This document shows positions 7,599 through 14,776 of a stretch of DNA of 21,294 bases, one piece after another; position 1 is the stretch's first letter, and every line of letters starts with the position of its first letter. Origin of the DNA: DATCVA01 sp036567205 (GTDB lineage Bacteria; Pseudomonadota; Gammaproteobacteria; Burkholderiales; Burkholderiaceae_B); NCBI GenBank assembly GCA_036567205.1, contig DATCVA010000150.1, positions 1-21,294 on the forward strand, given 5' to 3'. A program made the position numbers and the translations under genes. The notes under the pieces were generated by a model. It saw only the letters and a program-made list of their open reading frames with translations, was not told where the DNA came from and made no database searches.

Positions 7599-8528
7599 TT
7601 ACTCGAGGTTAGATAATTTTTTACCCGAGCTATTGGTTCTGGGCACCGGCGGCTCGGACACCAAGCGTAATCGATTGATAAACGCATCAACGAGCGGGTT
7701 GGAGGGAGAGTCCACCCACGAGAGGAATATTTGTCGAGTCACTTCGCGATCTGCCAGCGGTATTTTGATCAGTGAGGGGTGGTGAATCGATAACACCGTC
7801 GAATGCGCGACGATCGCGGCGCCTACCCCTTGTATCAGCAGGCTTTCAAGTGCTGTAATTGTATTGACCTGGATCGAGGGAATGGACCTGGTGACCAAGC
7901 TTCTACTCACGGTCAAATTGTCGGACAGATTCACAATTGTAGAATCAACGAAATCATCAAGGGTTAGATATTCTTGTTGAGCCCGTCTATCTTCCTGACG
8001 TAACACCGCCCAAAAGCGCTCCGAAAAAAGGCATTGAGACTTGATATCGGGCCCATTGACGGGGCGTGAACAAATAGCAACGTCGCATTTCTTTGCGCTT
8101 AATAGTGTCGAGCAAGCGGACGAGTCACTGTCCAGTACCGAAATCTGCGCCAATGGCCAAGTACTGGAAAGACTGGCCAGCACAGGCGAAACGGCGTCTT
8201 GCAATAGGGACGGCAGACAGGCAATACGCAGTTGTGGCCGATCAGGGCTGGGCTGTGGATTTACCCGCTTAATTGCATTCTGCAAAGTCTGTATGACGTG
8301 GCGAGCCGCATGCAAAAACTCGGTTCCGGCGCAGGTCAGCTCGAACCGCTTTTGTGCGTTTGATCGCACCACCAATTGAACCCCAATTTTCATTTCCAGT
8401 TGCTTCAGCTGGATACTAAGGGCGGGCTGCGATAACGAACATTTCTCTGCCGCATCTTTCAACGTCTTGCTGCCTGCCAACAATATGAAATTATTGAGCT
8501 CTCTTGTTGATAACACTGGCAGTCTCAT
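7599..8528 (-). CDS. LysR-family transcriptional regulator (2 of 3), probable regulator of the lactone/tautomerase operon
   Basis: The 309-residue product has an N-terminal HTH at about residues 7-66 (LNNFILLAGSKTLKDAAEKC, then LSQPALSIQLKQLEMKIGVQ) followed by a periplasmic-binding-protein-like effector domain. GAGGAG lies a few bases before the ATG. The residues DVAICS and GVGAAIVAHS match the usual effector-domain positions. It is transcribed away from the four-gene unit beginning at 8633, the standard arrangement for a LysR activator and its target. The C-terminal tail (about 290-309) is polar and rather divergent. The inducer is unknown; a substrate or intermediate of that unit is the obvious guess. 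Confidence 0.92.
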   Translation of the reverse strand: MRLPVLSTRELNNFILLAGSKTLKDAAEKCSLSQPALSIQLKQLEMKIGVQLVVRSNAQKRFELTCAGTEFLHAARHVIQTLQNAIKRVNPQPSPDRPQLRIACLPSLLQDAVSPVLASLSSTWPLAQISVLDSDSSACSTLLSAKKCDVAICSRPVNGPDIKSQCLFSERFWAVLRQEDRRAQQEYLTLDDFVDSTIVNLSDNLTVSRSLVTRSIPSIQVNTITALESLLIQGVGAAIVAHSTVLSIHHPSLIKIPLADREVTRQIFLSWVDSPSNPLVDAFINRLRLVSEPPVPRTNSSGKKLSNLE

Positions 8529-8632
8529 TGCTCTCCTCTTTTAAAAATTAAATGCCGTCATAAAGAAGTTAAAACCTGCTCGCTGGAGGTGAACCCTACA
8601 ATAATTGAACAATGATTATCAAGGAGACCATC
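8529..8632. promoter_or_regulatory. Divergent control region of LysR gene and receptor-tautomerase-lactonase-CMD operon
   Basis: TACAAT at 8597-8602 is a good rightward -10 (5 of 6). The hexamer 17 bases upstream, ACCTGC, is poor, as expected for an activator-dependent promoter. AAGGAG at 8621-8626 is the ribosome site for the receptor gene. No strong dyad was recognised by eye. Confidence 0.4.
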
Positions 8633-9634
8633 ATGCACAACAAGGTTTTTTTCAGGCCGTCGGTCGCATTTGCCAAAGCCATTTTCATCTCCAGCGTAAT
8701 AGCATTTGCAATGACGCCAATATCCGGGAGTGCTTCCACTTCCTTTCCCGAAAAACCTGTTCGGCTTGTCGTCGGTTTTTCGCCTGGTGGCGGTGTTGAT
8801 GTAGCCGCGCGGACTTTGGGTAACGTGCTGGCTAATGAACTTGGTCAACCCGTTGTCATTGAGAATATCACAGGAGCAGGCGGAAATATCGCGACTGATA
8901 AGGTCGTCCAATCGGATGCAGATGGATACACCCTTTTGTTTGGAAGCATCGCGCTTTCTATCAATCCGTCTTTGTACAAGTCGTTGAAATTTGATCCCGT
9001 TAAGCAATTGCGCGCAGTATCCATTGTGTCAACTTCGCCTTTTATCCTGCTGGCCAACGCAAACTCGGGCATTAACAACGTTCAGGATCTGGTGGCACAA
9101 GCCAAATCCGGCAAGGACATTGATTACGCCAGCGCAGGAAACGGCTCCGGATCACATTTATTCATGCAACAGTTTTCCGATCTTGCCGGAATAAAGTTGA
9201 CGCACATTCCCTATCGGGGAGCGGCTCCGGCACTTAATGACGTGCTCGGTAACCAAGTGCCCATTGTGTTCGATAGCATCATGACTACGCTACCTCACAT
9301 CAAAGCGGGGACCTTAAAGGCGCTTGGCTTGAGTTCCATGAAGAAATCGCCTGTTGCTCCAGATGTCCCATCGCTCGATGAAATGGGGGTGAAAGGTATG
9401 GACTCGACCAGTTGGTTCATTGTCTTTGCGCCAGCCAATACCAGCCAGCCTGTCATCGATAAGCTCGAACGCGCTATAAAAAATGCACTTGCAAACCCCG
9501 AACTGAAGAAGCAGTTTATCGCGATGGGTGCTGAAGTTGTTGCATCGTCAGCTGCCGATGCCCAGAAGTTCTACGAAAGTGAAGTGCGCAAATGGGCCAC
9601 GGTCGTTAACGCATCCGGTGTGCGTTTGGACTGA
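8633..9634 (+). CDS. Bug/TctC-family periplasmic solute-binding receptor (3 of 5)
   Basis: The start at 8633 is chosen because AAGGAG lies 6 bases upstream; the ATG at 8612 has no suitably spaced ribosome site and would lengthen the signal peptide n-region. The 333-residue protein has a long Sec leader (about residues 1-35, ending SGSASTS), GGGVDVAAR (Asp56), and the family blocks IPYRGAAPALNDVLG and VPSLDEMGVKG. It heads a four-gene unit with gaps of 2, -1 and 3 bases, so it is almost certainly co-expressed with a tautomerase, a lactonase-like protein and a CMD-domain protein. The ligand is presumably the compound they degrade, probably a carboxylated ring-cleavage product or lactone. Confidence 0.93.
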   Translation: MHNKVFFRPSVAFAKAIFISSVIAFAMTPISGSASTSFPEKPVRLVVGFSPGGGVDVAARTLGNVLANELGQPVVIENITGAGGNIATDKVVQSDADGYTLLFGSIALSINPSLYKSLKFDPVKQLRAVSIVSTSPFILLANANSGINNVQDLVAQAKSGKDIDYASAGNGSGSHLFMQQFSDLAGIKLTHIPYRGAAPALNDVLGNQVPIVFDSIMTTLPHIKAGTLKALGLSSMKKSPVAPDVPSLDEMGVKGMDSTSWFIVFAPANTSQPVIDKLERAIKNALANPELKKQFIAMGAEVVASSAADAQKFYESEVRKWATVVNASGVRLD

Positions 9635-9636
9635 CT

Positions 9637-9999
9637 ATGCCACACATCACCCTTGAGATTTCTTCGAATCTGAATCACTGCATCGATCAAATGCTTGAGG
9701 TAGTGACGGGCATTTGTCAGCAAAGCGGGTATTTTGATGCGGCGGTAATCATGAGTCGTGCCGTAGCGTACGAATGCTTTCAGGTGCGCCAGCAAGGCAT
9801 GTCTGCTTTCGCCAATGTCACGTTACGTGTCAGGCCCGGGCGCAGCGAAGATATAAAGTCAGCCTTGGCGGCACAGTTGGCTGACTCGCTGAAGCAGCTA
9901 CTTGACAAGCAAAAGGTGCTTGTACGCACTTGTATTACCTGCGAGATTCAGGAAATTGATATACGAACACGTTCTTTAACTTTTGCTGGAGACAGCTAA
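9637..9999 (+). CDS. 5-carboxymethyl-2-hydroxymuconate isomerase (CHMI)-family tautomerase
   Basis: The 120-residue product begins MPHITLEISSNL, so removal of Met exposes the N-terminal Pro used as general base in the tautomerase superfamily. The blocks SGYFDAA, then NVTLRVRPGRSEDIK (about 60-74) and CEIQEIDIRTRSLTF near the C-terminus match the CHMI (HpaF-type) layout and length of about 125 residues. CHMI acts in homoprotocatechuate meta-cleavage, isomerising a 2-hydroxymuconate to its 2-oxo form. No other hpa genes are present, so the true substrate here is probably different. It begins 2 bases after the receptor stop and its TAA overlaps the next ATG by one base (TAATG), indicating coupled translation. 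Family membership is good; exact reaction uncertain. Confidence 0.8.
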   Translation: MPHITLEISSNLNHCIDQMLEVVTGICQQSGYFDAAVIMSRAVAYECFQVRQQGMSAFANVTLRVRPGRSEDIKSALAAQLADSLKQLLDKQKVLVRTCITCEIQEIDIRTRSLTFAGDS

Positions 10000-10736
10000 T
10001 GGCAACTATTCACGCTATACCCCTTGCAAAAATACTGGGTCGTGCTGAGAAAACAAAATTTACTTATCTGAAGGGGTTCGGCCAGGATGTCGAGTTTGGA
10101 TATTACTGCTGGCTGGTTCAGGATGGAGACCACAACATCCTTGTTGATGCCGGGGCGACCGCAGAGCAGGCGGTAAATTCCTGGGGGCGCCCACCGGAAA
10201 CCGTCCAGCACATACAAACTCTGGCCGAGGGGTTGGCCATGCATGGGTTAACGGTGGACGACATTGATATTGCGATCCTGACCCATCTTCATATGGACCA
10301 TGTCGCTTATGTCCATGATCTACGAAGGGCCAAGAAGTTCGTCCAGCGCAGCGAGTGGCTATTTGCCTCACAACCACAGCCCATTGATCGTTACTACGAC
10401 CACACCTTTATCCAGAATCTGGACTTCACCTTGATTGAGGGCGACCAGAAAATTACCGAGAACGTCGAGGTTCTGTTCACACCGGGGCATACGCCTGGAG
10501 GCCAGTCGGTCTCGGTCAGGACCTCGAAAGGTGTCGGAGTGATAACGGGCTTTTGCTGTATTCACGAAAACTTCGGGCCTTGCGCATGTGGGGCCGAGGC
10601 GCCTGACGTAACAATTCCGGGGATTCATCAAAACTCGATGGATTCGTATAACAGCATGGTCAAGGTATGCAATGTGGCCGATTTTGTAATTGCCAATCAC
10701 GATTCAAAATACATTACTGAAAGCAAGGTGGGTTGA
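9999..10736 (+). CDS. Metallo-beta-lactamase-fold hydrolase, N-acyl homoserine lactonase-like
   Basis: The 245-residue protein has ILVDAGA (47-53), THLHMDH (95-101; the HxHxDH metal motif), TPGHTPGGQSV (161-171, His164) and IANHDSKY (231-238, His234), in the order and spacing of the AHL-lactonase-like branch. The position that usually carries the metal-bridging Asp (in a GDA-type turn) reads VITGFCCIHENFG (181-193), with Phe/Cys and no Asp; Cys186 or Cys187 might substitute, or metal binding may be altered. Context between a tautomerase and a CMD-domain protein favours opening of a lactone in catabolism over quorum quenching. No signal peptide is seen, so it is cytoplasmic. Activity is inferred from the fold. 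Confidence 0.85.
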   Translation: MATIHAIPLAKILGRAEKTKFTYLKGFGQDVEFGYYCWLVQDGDHNILVDAGATAEQAVNSWGRPPETVQHIQTLAEGLAMHGLTVDDIDIAILTHLHMDHVAYVHDLRRAKKFVQRSEWLFASQPQPIDRYYDHTFIQNLDFTLIEGDQKITENVEVLFTPGHTPGGQSVSVRTSKGVGVITGFCCIHENFGPCACGAEAPDVTIPGIHQNSMDSYNSMVKVCNVADFVIANHDSKYITESKVG

Positions 10737-10739
10737 TAA

Positions 10740-11489
10740 ATGGATATGAAGAAAGCCAAAGCGCTGTTAAGCAGCATTTACGGTGAAGTCGAGTGGGTTG
10801 ATACCCTGTGCCGTTATAGTCCGAGAAAGGCAATTGGCCTTGCCTACGTTGCCGAAGGCATCTTCAACCGCTCGGTTTTGCCGGAGCGTGTCAAGCATTT
10901 CATCCTGTTTGTCATCTACCTTTCGCAGGGTCGCTCCAACATGGCTAAGCTGCATGCCGAACTGGCTAAGGCTGCTGGCGCCAACGTTGAAGAGTTGATC
11001 GAGACTCTGGAGGTATTCTTGCCGTCGCGCGGTGTTCACATGTTTAGTGAGGGCTTGCGCCTAATTGGCGTTGAGCCAAGGTCGCTTAAGTCTGCCGACG
11101 ATCTGGATGTTGTATGCGAACCGGTGGACGTCGCCGACATACTGACCTACTTCGAAAGCGTACTGCATGGGTTGCCCCCATTTATTACCTTGTTGGCCGA
11201 GCATAAGCCTGAGCTTCTTCAGGGATACTACATCCTTCGTAGCGAGAACTTGAGCGAAGGGGTACTGCCACACAAATACAAAGAATTATTATTGGTAGCC
11301 CTTAATACATCGGAGCGATATACCGAAGGCGCACGTATCCATGTCGTTAATGCAATCGAAAACGGGGCAACACCCGAAGAGGTGGTGGACAGTATGACTA
11401 CTGCTATCTTGTCAGGTGGGGTTCCTGGCTGGATTGAAGGCAGTAAAGCCTTTATTGCTGGTAGCGCCACCGTTTTACAGCCAGCGTAA
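10740..11489 (+). CDS. Tandem carboxymuconolactone decarboxylase (CMD/AhpD-like) domain protein
   Basis: The 249-residue protein contains two related CMD-type helical units. One is at about 47-110 (LPERVKHFILFVIYLSQG, His72, AAGANVEELIETL), the other at about 177-240 (LPHKYKELLLVALNTSE, His201, ENGATPEEVVDSM). In both, the His lies 8 residues before the Gly of the conserved GA.xEE turn. The redox CxxC of AhpD is absent from both units, so peroxidase activity is unlikely and a decarboxylase or lyase role fits better. It starts 3 bases after the lactonase-like gene stop, preceded by AAGGTGGG. As last gene of the unit, it may remove CO2 from, or further isomerise, the opened lactone; this is inference. 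CMD-domain proteins are functionally diverse. Confidence 0.82.
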   Translation: MDMKKAKALLSSIYGEVEWVDTLCRYSPRKAIGLAYVAEGIFNRSVLPERVKHFILFVIYLSQGRSNMAKLHAELAKAAGANVEELIETLEVFLPSRGVHMFSEGLRLIGVEPRSLKSADDLDVVCEPVDVADILTYFESVLHGLPPFITLLAEHKPELLQGYYILRSENLSEGVLPHKYKELLLVALNTSERYTEGARIHVVNAIENGATPEEVVDSMTTAILSGGVPGWIEGSKAFIAGSATVLQPA

Positions 11490-11516
11490 CCCTTACAGTT
11501 GGACGGTAATTATTGA

Positions 11517-11551
11517 CTCGAAGCGGTCCATCAGTGCATGACCGCTTCGAG
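11517..11551. terminator. Strong bidirectional hairpin between convergent operons
   Basis: CTCGAAGCGGTC (11517-11528) and GACCGCTTCGAG (11540-11551) are perfect 12-bp arms around an 11-base loop. It lies between the CMD-domain gene and the convergent fourth receptor gene. No T-run follows on the plus strand; on the minus strand TCAATAATT follows. Termination is inferred. Confidence 0.65.
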
Positions 11552-11571
11552 CCAGGGCTACTCGACCCGCG

Positions 11572-12534
11572 CTATTGAATCGAGATTTTCTGGGTACGTA
11601 TCACATCGCCCCATTTGGCCGTTTCATTGGCAGTAAATTTCTTGAACTGGGCCTGATCCATAAATTCGGGAATCAGGCCCATATTGGACACAACAACCTG
11701 CATTTTCTTGTCTTGCGCAATATCTTGCAGCGACTTGACGATTTTTTGCTGAACGTCGGCGGGCATCGACGCCGGAGCGAAAATGCCAAACCAGCTGCCG
11801 GATATAACGCCGGAAGCCACACCTGACTCCTCCACTGTAGGCAAATCGGGCGCCTCGGCAATACGCTTTTCGGTGGTAACGGCCAAGGCGCGGATGGAGC
11901 CGTCTTTAGCGTATTTCATGGACTGCATCGTGTCAAAATACGCATTGACCTGCCCTCCCAGAAAATCGGCAATGGCCTGACCGGTTCCTTTATAGGGAAC
12001 CTGAATGACATCTATCTTGGTTTTCGAGGCAAAAAGCTCGGCGGCCAAATGCGGGCTGGAACCCACACCCGACGAGGCAAAGCTTAATTTACCCGGGTTC
12101 TTTTTGGCATACGCGACTAGCTCTTTGACGTTCGTAGCCGGTACAGAAGGATGGACAAACAACACATTAGGCGCCGTAGCAAGCAGCGCCAGCGGTACCA
12201 GAGCTTGAGGGTCGTAGGGCATTTTTTTAAGCAACAGCGGGTTGGTAACCATGCCCACACTGCCCAACAGCAAAGTGTAACCGTCTGGCGCAGACCGTGC
12301 CACCTGGCCAGCCCCAATAGACGAACCTGCGCCCGGCTTGTTCTCAACCACGACTGGCTGCTTCCAGAGCTCGGTCAGCTTCTCGGCATAGCTGCGGGCA
12401 AGATTGTCGGTCAGGCCTCCGGGCGAATACGGTACGATCAGTTGTACGGGTTTGGTTGGAAATTCAGTCGCAGCGATTGCCGCACTGGAAGCAAATGTAG
12501 CTAAAACCAACGATCCTAATACGCGCATCAGCAT
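11572..12534 (-). CDS. Bug/TctC-family periplasmic solute-binding receptor (4 of 5)
   Basis: The 320-residue product starts MLMRVLGSLVLATFASSAAIA, a short clean signal peptide ending near residue 22, followed by TEFPTKPVQLIVPYSPGG. GGAG is 7 bases before the ATG at 12534. The ligand-loop motif GGLTDNLAR (Asp43) and VPYKGTGQAIADFLGGQV are present, as is the DLPTVEESGV block. It stands alone, divergent from a LysR gene and with no enzyme on its transcript, so it is an orphan receptor whose partner permease and pathway are elsewhere. The adjacent LysR most likely controls it. Ligand unknown. Confidence 0.93.
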   Translation of the reverse strand: MLMRVLGSLVLATFASSAAIAATEFPTKPVQLIVPYSPGGLTDNLARSYAEKLTELWKQPVVVENKPGAGSSIGAGQVARSAPDGYTLLLGSVGMVTNPLLLKKMPYDPQALVPLALLATAPNVLFVHPSVPATNVKELVAYAKKNPGKLSFASSGVGSSPHLAAELFASKTKIDVIQVPYKGTGQAIADFLGGQVNAYFDTMQSMKYAKDGSIRALAVTTEKRIAEAPDLPTVEESGVASGVISGSWFGIFAPASMPADVQQKIVKSLQDIAQDKKMQVVVSNMGLIPEFMDQAQFKKFTANETAKWGDVIRTQKISIQ

Positions 12535-12650
12535 AATGTGTCTCCGGTCAAAAAGAGTGGGACTACTTGTAATGATTGGTTTCCCAGTATAGGGTTGTCA
12601 CTTTGGGATCACTAGTCCCGCCCATATAAACCAGAATTGCATATCGCGTC
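12535..12650. promoter_or_regulatory. Divergent control region with short dyad between receptor 4 and LysR 3
   Basis: GGGATCACTAGTCCC at 12605-12619 has GGGA/TCCC arms and lies within a possible rightward promoter, TTGGGA (12603-12608), 16 bases, TATAAA (12625-12630). On the minus strand, TATACT near 12592-12587 is a good -10 for the receptor gene. One regulator could thus cover both promoters. Assignments are by eye. Confidence 0.4.
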
Positions 12651-13589
12651 ATGTCAGATCACTTAAAGACCGTGTGGGACCTTAACCGTTTACTTACTTT
12701 TGTCGCGGTAGCCAAAAACGGAAGCCTTAAATCGGCCGCAGCCATACTGGGCATGCCGCAGCCAGCCGTCAGCCGTCAAATCGCCAGGCTAGAGGTCGAA
12801 TGCAAAGGCAGGTTGTTCGACCGCACCGGCCGGGGCATGCGACTGACTGAGCTTGGGCTTCGCATACTGCCGCAAATTGAGCGGGTGTTGACCGAAACGG
12901 AAATCCTGACCGAACAAATTACCGCAACAGCGGGTTTGGCCTTTGGCGAAGTCAAAATTGGAGCGCTTCCATCGCTTTATCTGACGCTGATTGTGCCGCT
13001 GTTTTTCCTGATACGAGATCGCTATCCGGGAATCCGGCTGCAGATTTTCGAGGGCTCTGCGGGGCAGATTGATCAATGGTTAACGACGGGCCATGTTGAT
13101 ATTGGGCTGCCTTATCGCTACGGATCGGCCGCCCATCGCGACGGCGACACACTGATTACGGCCGAGTCTTGTTTAATTGGTCCGATGGGTGACACGCTTA
13201 CAAAAAAACGTTCGGTACGCTTTGCGCAGCTGGACGGTCTGCCCTTGGTGCTACCCAGTGCGCCCAGCGGCGTTCGGGCCACACTGGATAAGTTGGCGCG
13301 TAAAGAGAAAATCATCCTTAACGTTATCGCCGAGGCCGACTCGACACAGCTTCAAAAAGCCATTGTCGAAAAAGGAGGCGCGTATACGGTCTTACCCCGC
13401 CTTGCCATTGCCAGTGAACTAGAAAACGGGCAATTACAAGCGGCAAAAATCATCGACCCCATCATCGAACGTAAAATCACGCTGGCCACGACCGACGCAC
13501 ATCCGTCCTCGCACGCCGCACGAACCGTTCATAAAGCCATTCGCGAAATCAGCACGTCACCTGAATTAATACGAATGTTCAGCAGTTAA
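12651..13589 (+). CDS. LysR-family transcriptional regulator (3 of 3)
   Basis: The 312-residue product has a canonical LysR HTH at about residues 11-70 (LLTFVAVAKNGSLKSAAAIL, then GMPQPAVSRQIARLE), the wing RLFDRTGRGMRLTELG, and an effector domain beginning VKIGALPSL. The layout, with GALPSL and the EKGGAYTVLPRLA block near residue 245, resembles Nac/Cbl-type LysR proteins, although the specific regulon cannot be read. No strong ribosome site precedes the ATG. It is divergent from the fourth receptor gene, its most likely target, and convergent with the fifth receptor gene. Confidence 0.92.
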   Translation: MSDHLKTVWDLNRLLTFVAVAKNGSLKSAAAILGMPQPAVSRQIARLEVECKGRLFDRTGRGMRLTELGLRILPQIERVLTETEILTEQITATAGLAFGEVKIGALPSLYLTLIVPLFFLIRDRYPGIRLQIFEGSAGQIDQWLTTGHVDIGLPYRYGSAAHRDGDTLITAESCLIGPMGDTLTKKRSVRFAQLDGLPLVLPSAPSGVRATLDKLARKEKIILNVIAEADSTQLQKAIVEKGGAYTVLPRLAIASELENGQLQAAKIIDPIIERKITLATTDAHPSSHAARTVHKAIREISTSPELIRMFSS

Positions 13590-13598
13590 GCCGGTACA

Positions 13599-13629
13599 CC
13601 CGCCGTTGAACACAAACGCCAACTGCGGG
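13599..13629. terminator. Hairpin between convergent LysR and receptor genes
   Basis: CCCGCCGTTG (13599-13608) pairs with CAACTGCGGG (13620-13629) with one mismatch around an 11-base loop, in the 55-base gap between convergent stop codons. No U-tract follows; the role is inferred. Confidence 0.5.
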
Positions 13630-13644
13630 CCTTGTCACCGTAAA

Positions 13645-14622
13645 TTAATCTATTTTTGCGCCGGAACGCTCAATCACCTGCTTCCACTTTGCCTGCTCGT
13701 TGGTCACCAGCGCCTTCATCTCAGCCACCGAGTTACCCTCGGGGAGCAAGCCTGCCTTAAGCATCCGCTCTTTTACATCCGGCTGACTAAGCACCTTGTT
13801 CATGGCGGCATTCAATTTAGCAATGATGGGCTCGGGCGTGCCGCCAGGAGCACTTAGATAATTGACGGGGGAAGAGTCAAAACCCGGCAGTGTGTCGGCA
13901 ATGGGCGGTACGCCGGGCAAGGCATCCAGCGGCATGGTCGTTGCCACGCCCAGCGCTTTCAAATCGCCCGATTTAATATAAGGCAAATACACCGTTACGC
14001 TGTCAATGGCCATTTCAACCCGGCCGCCAATCAGATCCTGCAACGCAGGGCCGGTACCGCGATACGGTATGTGATCGATCTCTGCGCCGGTCATCACCTT
14101 AAGCAGCTCGCCCGAAAGATGGCTGGAAGCGCCCACTCCGGCACTGGCAAACCGAACACTGTGTGGCTTCTTCTTAGCTTCTTCAATCAACTCTTTGACA
14201 CTGTTGGCCTTAACGTTCTTGTTCACGACCAGTACGCTTGGAACAATGGCAATCCGGGAAACCGGTATCAGATCCTTGACTGGATCGTAGGGCAGGCTTT
14301 TCATCAGATACGGGTTGGTCAACTGCGGGCCGGGGGTGGTGTAAAGCAGAGTATAGCCATCGGGTTTGGCCTCAGCCACCATGCGCGCGCCGACGGTGGC
14401 GCCGCCCCCAGGCTTGTTCTCGACAACAATCGCCTGCCCCAGTTCAAGCGCCAGAGGCTCGGCGACCATACGGGCCGTCATGTCCGCCCCACCGCCCGGC
14501 GCGAACGGCACAATAAGCCGAATCGGGTGGTTGGGGTAATCGCCAGTACCCTGTGCCTGGGCATAGCCTGCCGCCATCGCCGTTATTGCTAACGCTAAAA
14601 TTGGTTTTGTGAGCTTTATCAT
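13645..14622 (-). CDS. Bug/TctC-family periplasmic solute-binding receptor (5 of 5)
   Basis: The start is placed at 14622: AGGAG sits 6 bases upstream and the protein then opens MIKLTKPILALAITAMAAGYAQAQ, a textbook signal peptide with an AQA cleavage site. The open frame continues to 14697, but the extra 25 residues would lie partly in a repeat element and obscure the leader. The 325-residue product has GGGADMTAR (Asp47), IPYRGTGPALQDLIGG and GVPPIADTLPG. It lies downstream of the fused acyl-CoA dehydrogenase on the same strand, separated by a 155-base gap containing a palindromic repeat, so it may be on the same transcript or have its own promoter. Confidence 0.92.
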   Translation of the reverse strand: MIKLTKPILALAITAMAAGYAQAQGTGDYPNHPIRLIVPFAPGGGADMTARMVAEPLALELGQAIVVENKPGGGATVGARMVAEAKPDGYTLLYTTPGPQLTNPYLMKSLPYDPVKDLIPVSRIAIVPSVLVVNKNVKANSVKELIEEAKKKPHSVRFASAGVGASSHLSGELLKVMTGAEIDHIPYRGTGPALQDLIGGRVEMAIDSVTVYLPYIKSGDLKALGVATTMPLDALPGVPPIADTLPGFDSSPVNYLSAPGGTPEPIIAKLNAAMNKVLSQPDVKERMLKAGLLPEGNSVAEMKALVTNEQAKWKQVIERSGAKID

Positions 14623-14671
14623 TACATCTCCTGTCGTTCGCGCGTTCATTTGCGCTTTTTGTTGGTCTAAT

Positions 14672-14768
14672 ACCATTTCCAAATCAATCGTGAACACGTA
14701 GGCGAAGCGTTGACGGTACCTTTTGTACGACTACTGCGCCGACACAGTTCCCGGTTGATTTGAAGGTG
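14672..14768. repeat. Near-palindromic intergenic repeat, copy A
   Basis: The left end (CCAAATCAATCGTGAAC, from about 14679) is repeated inverted at the right end (GTTCCCGGTTGATTTGA, to about 14763), and the interior GGTAC...GTAC pairs near the centre, so nearly the whole element can fold into one long imperfect hairpin. It closely resembles copy B at 18571-18676, sharing GTGAACACG, AGGCGAAGC, TTTGTACG and GCCGACAC in the same order. It lies between the fused dehydrogenase and the fifth receptor gene. Edges are approximate. It has no coding capacity, consistent with a MITE- or REP-like element. Confidence 0.7.
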
Positions 14769-14776
14769 AAATATCG

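Noticed and set aside
9999..10736. Calling the metallo-beta-lactamase-fold protein a quorum-quenching AHL lactonase
   Set aside because: The catabolic operon context and the missing bridging Asp make a signalling role unsupported; only the family resemblance is claimed.
10740..11489. Calling the CMD-domain protein an AhpD alkylhydroperoxidase
   Set aside because: Neither domain has the CxxC motif needed for that activity.
14623..14697. N-terminal extension of the fifth receptor to 14697
   Set aside because: It enters the palindromic repeat and masks a textbook signal peptide that begins at 14622 behind AGGAG.
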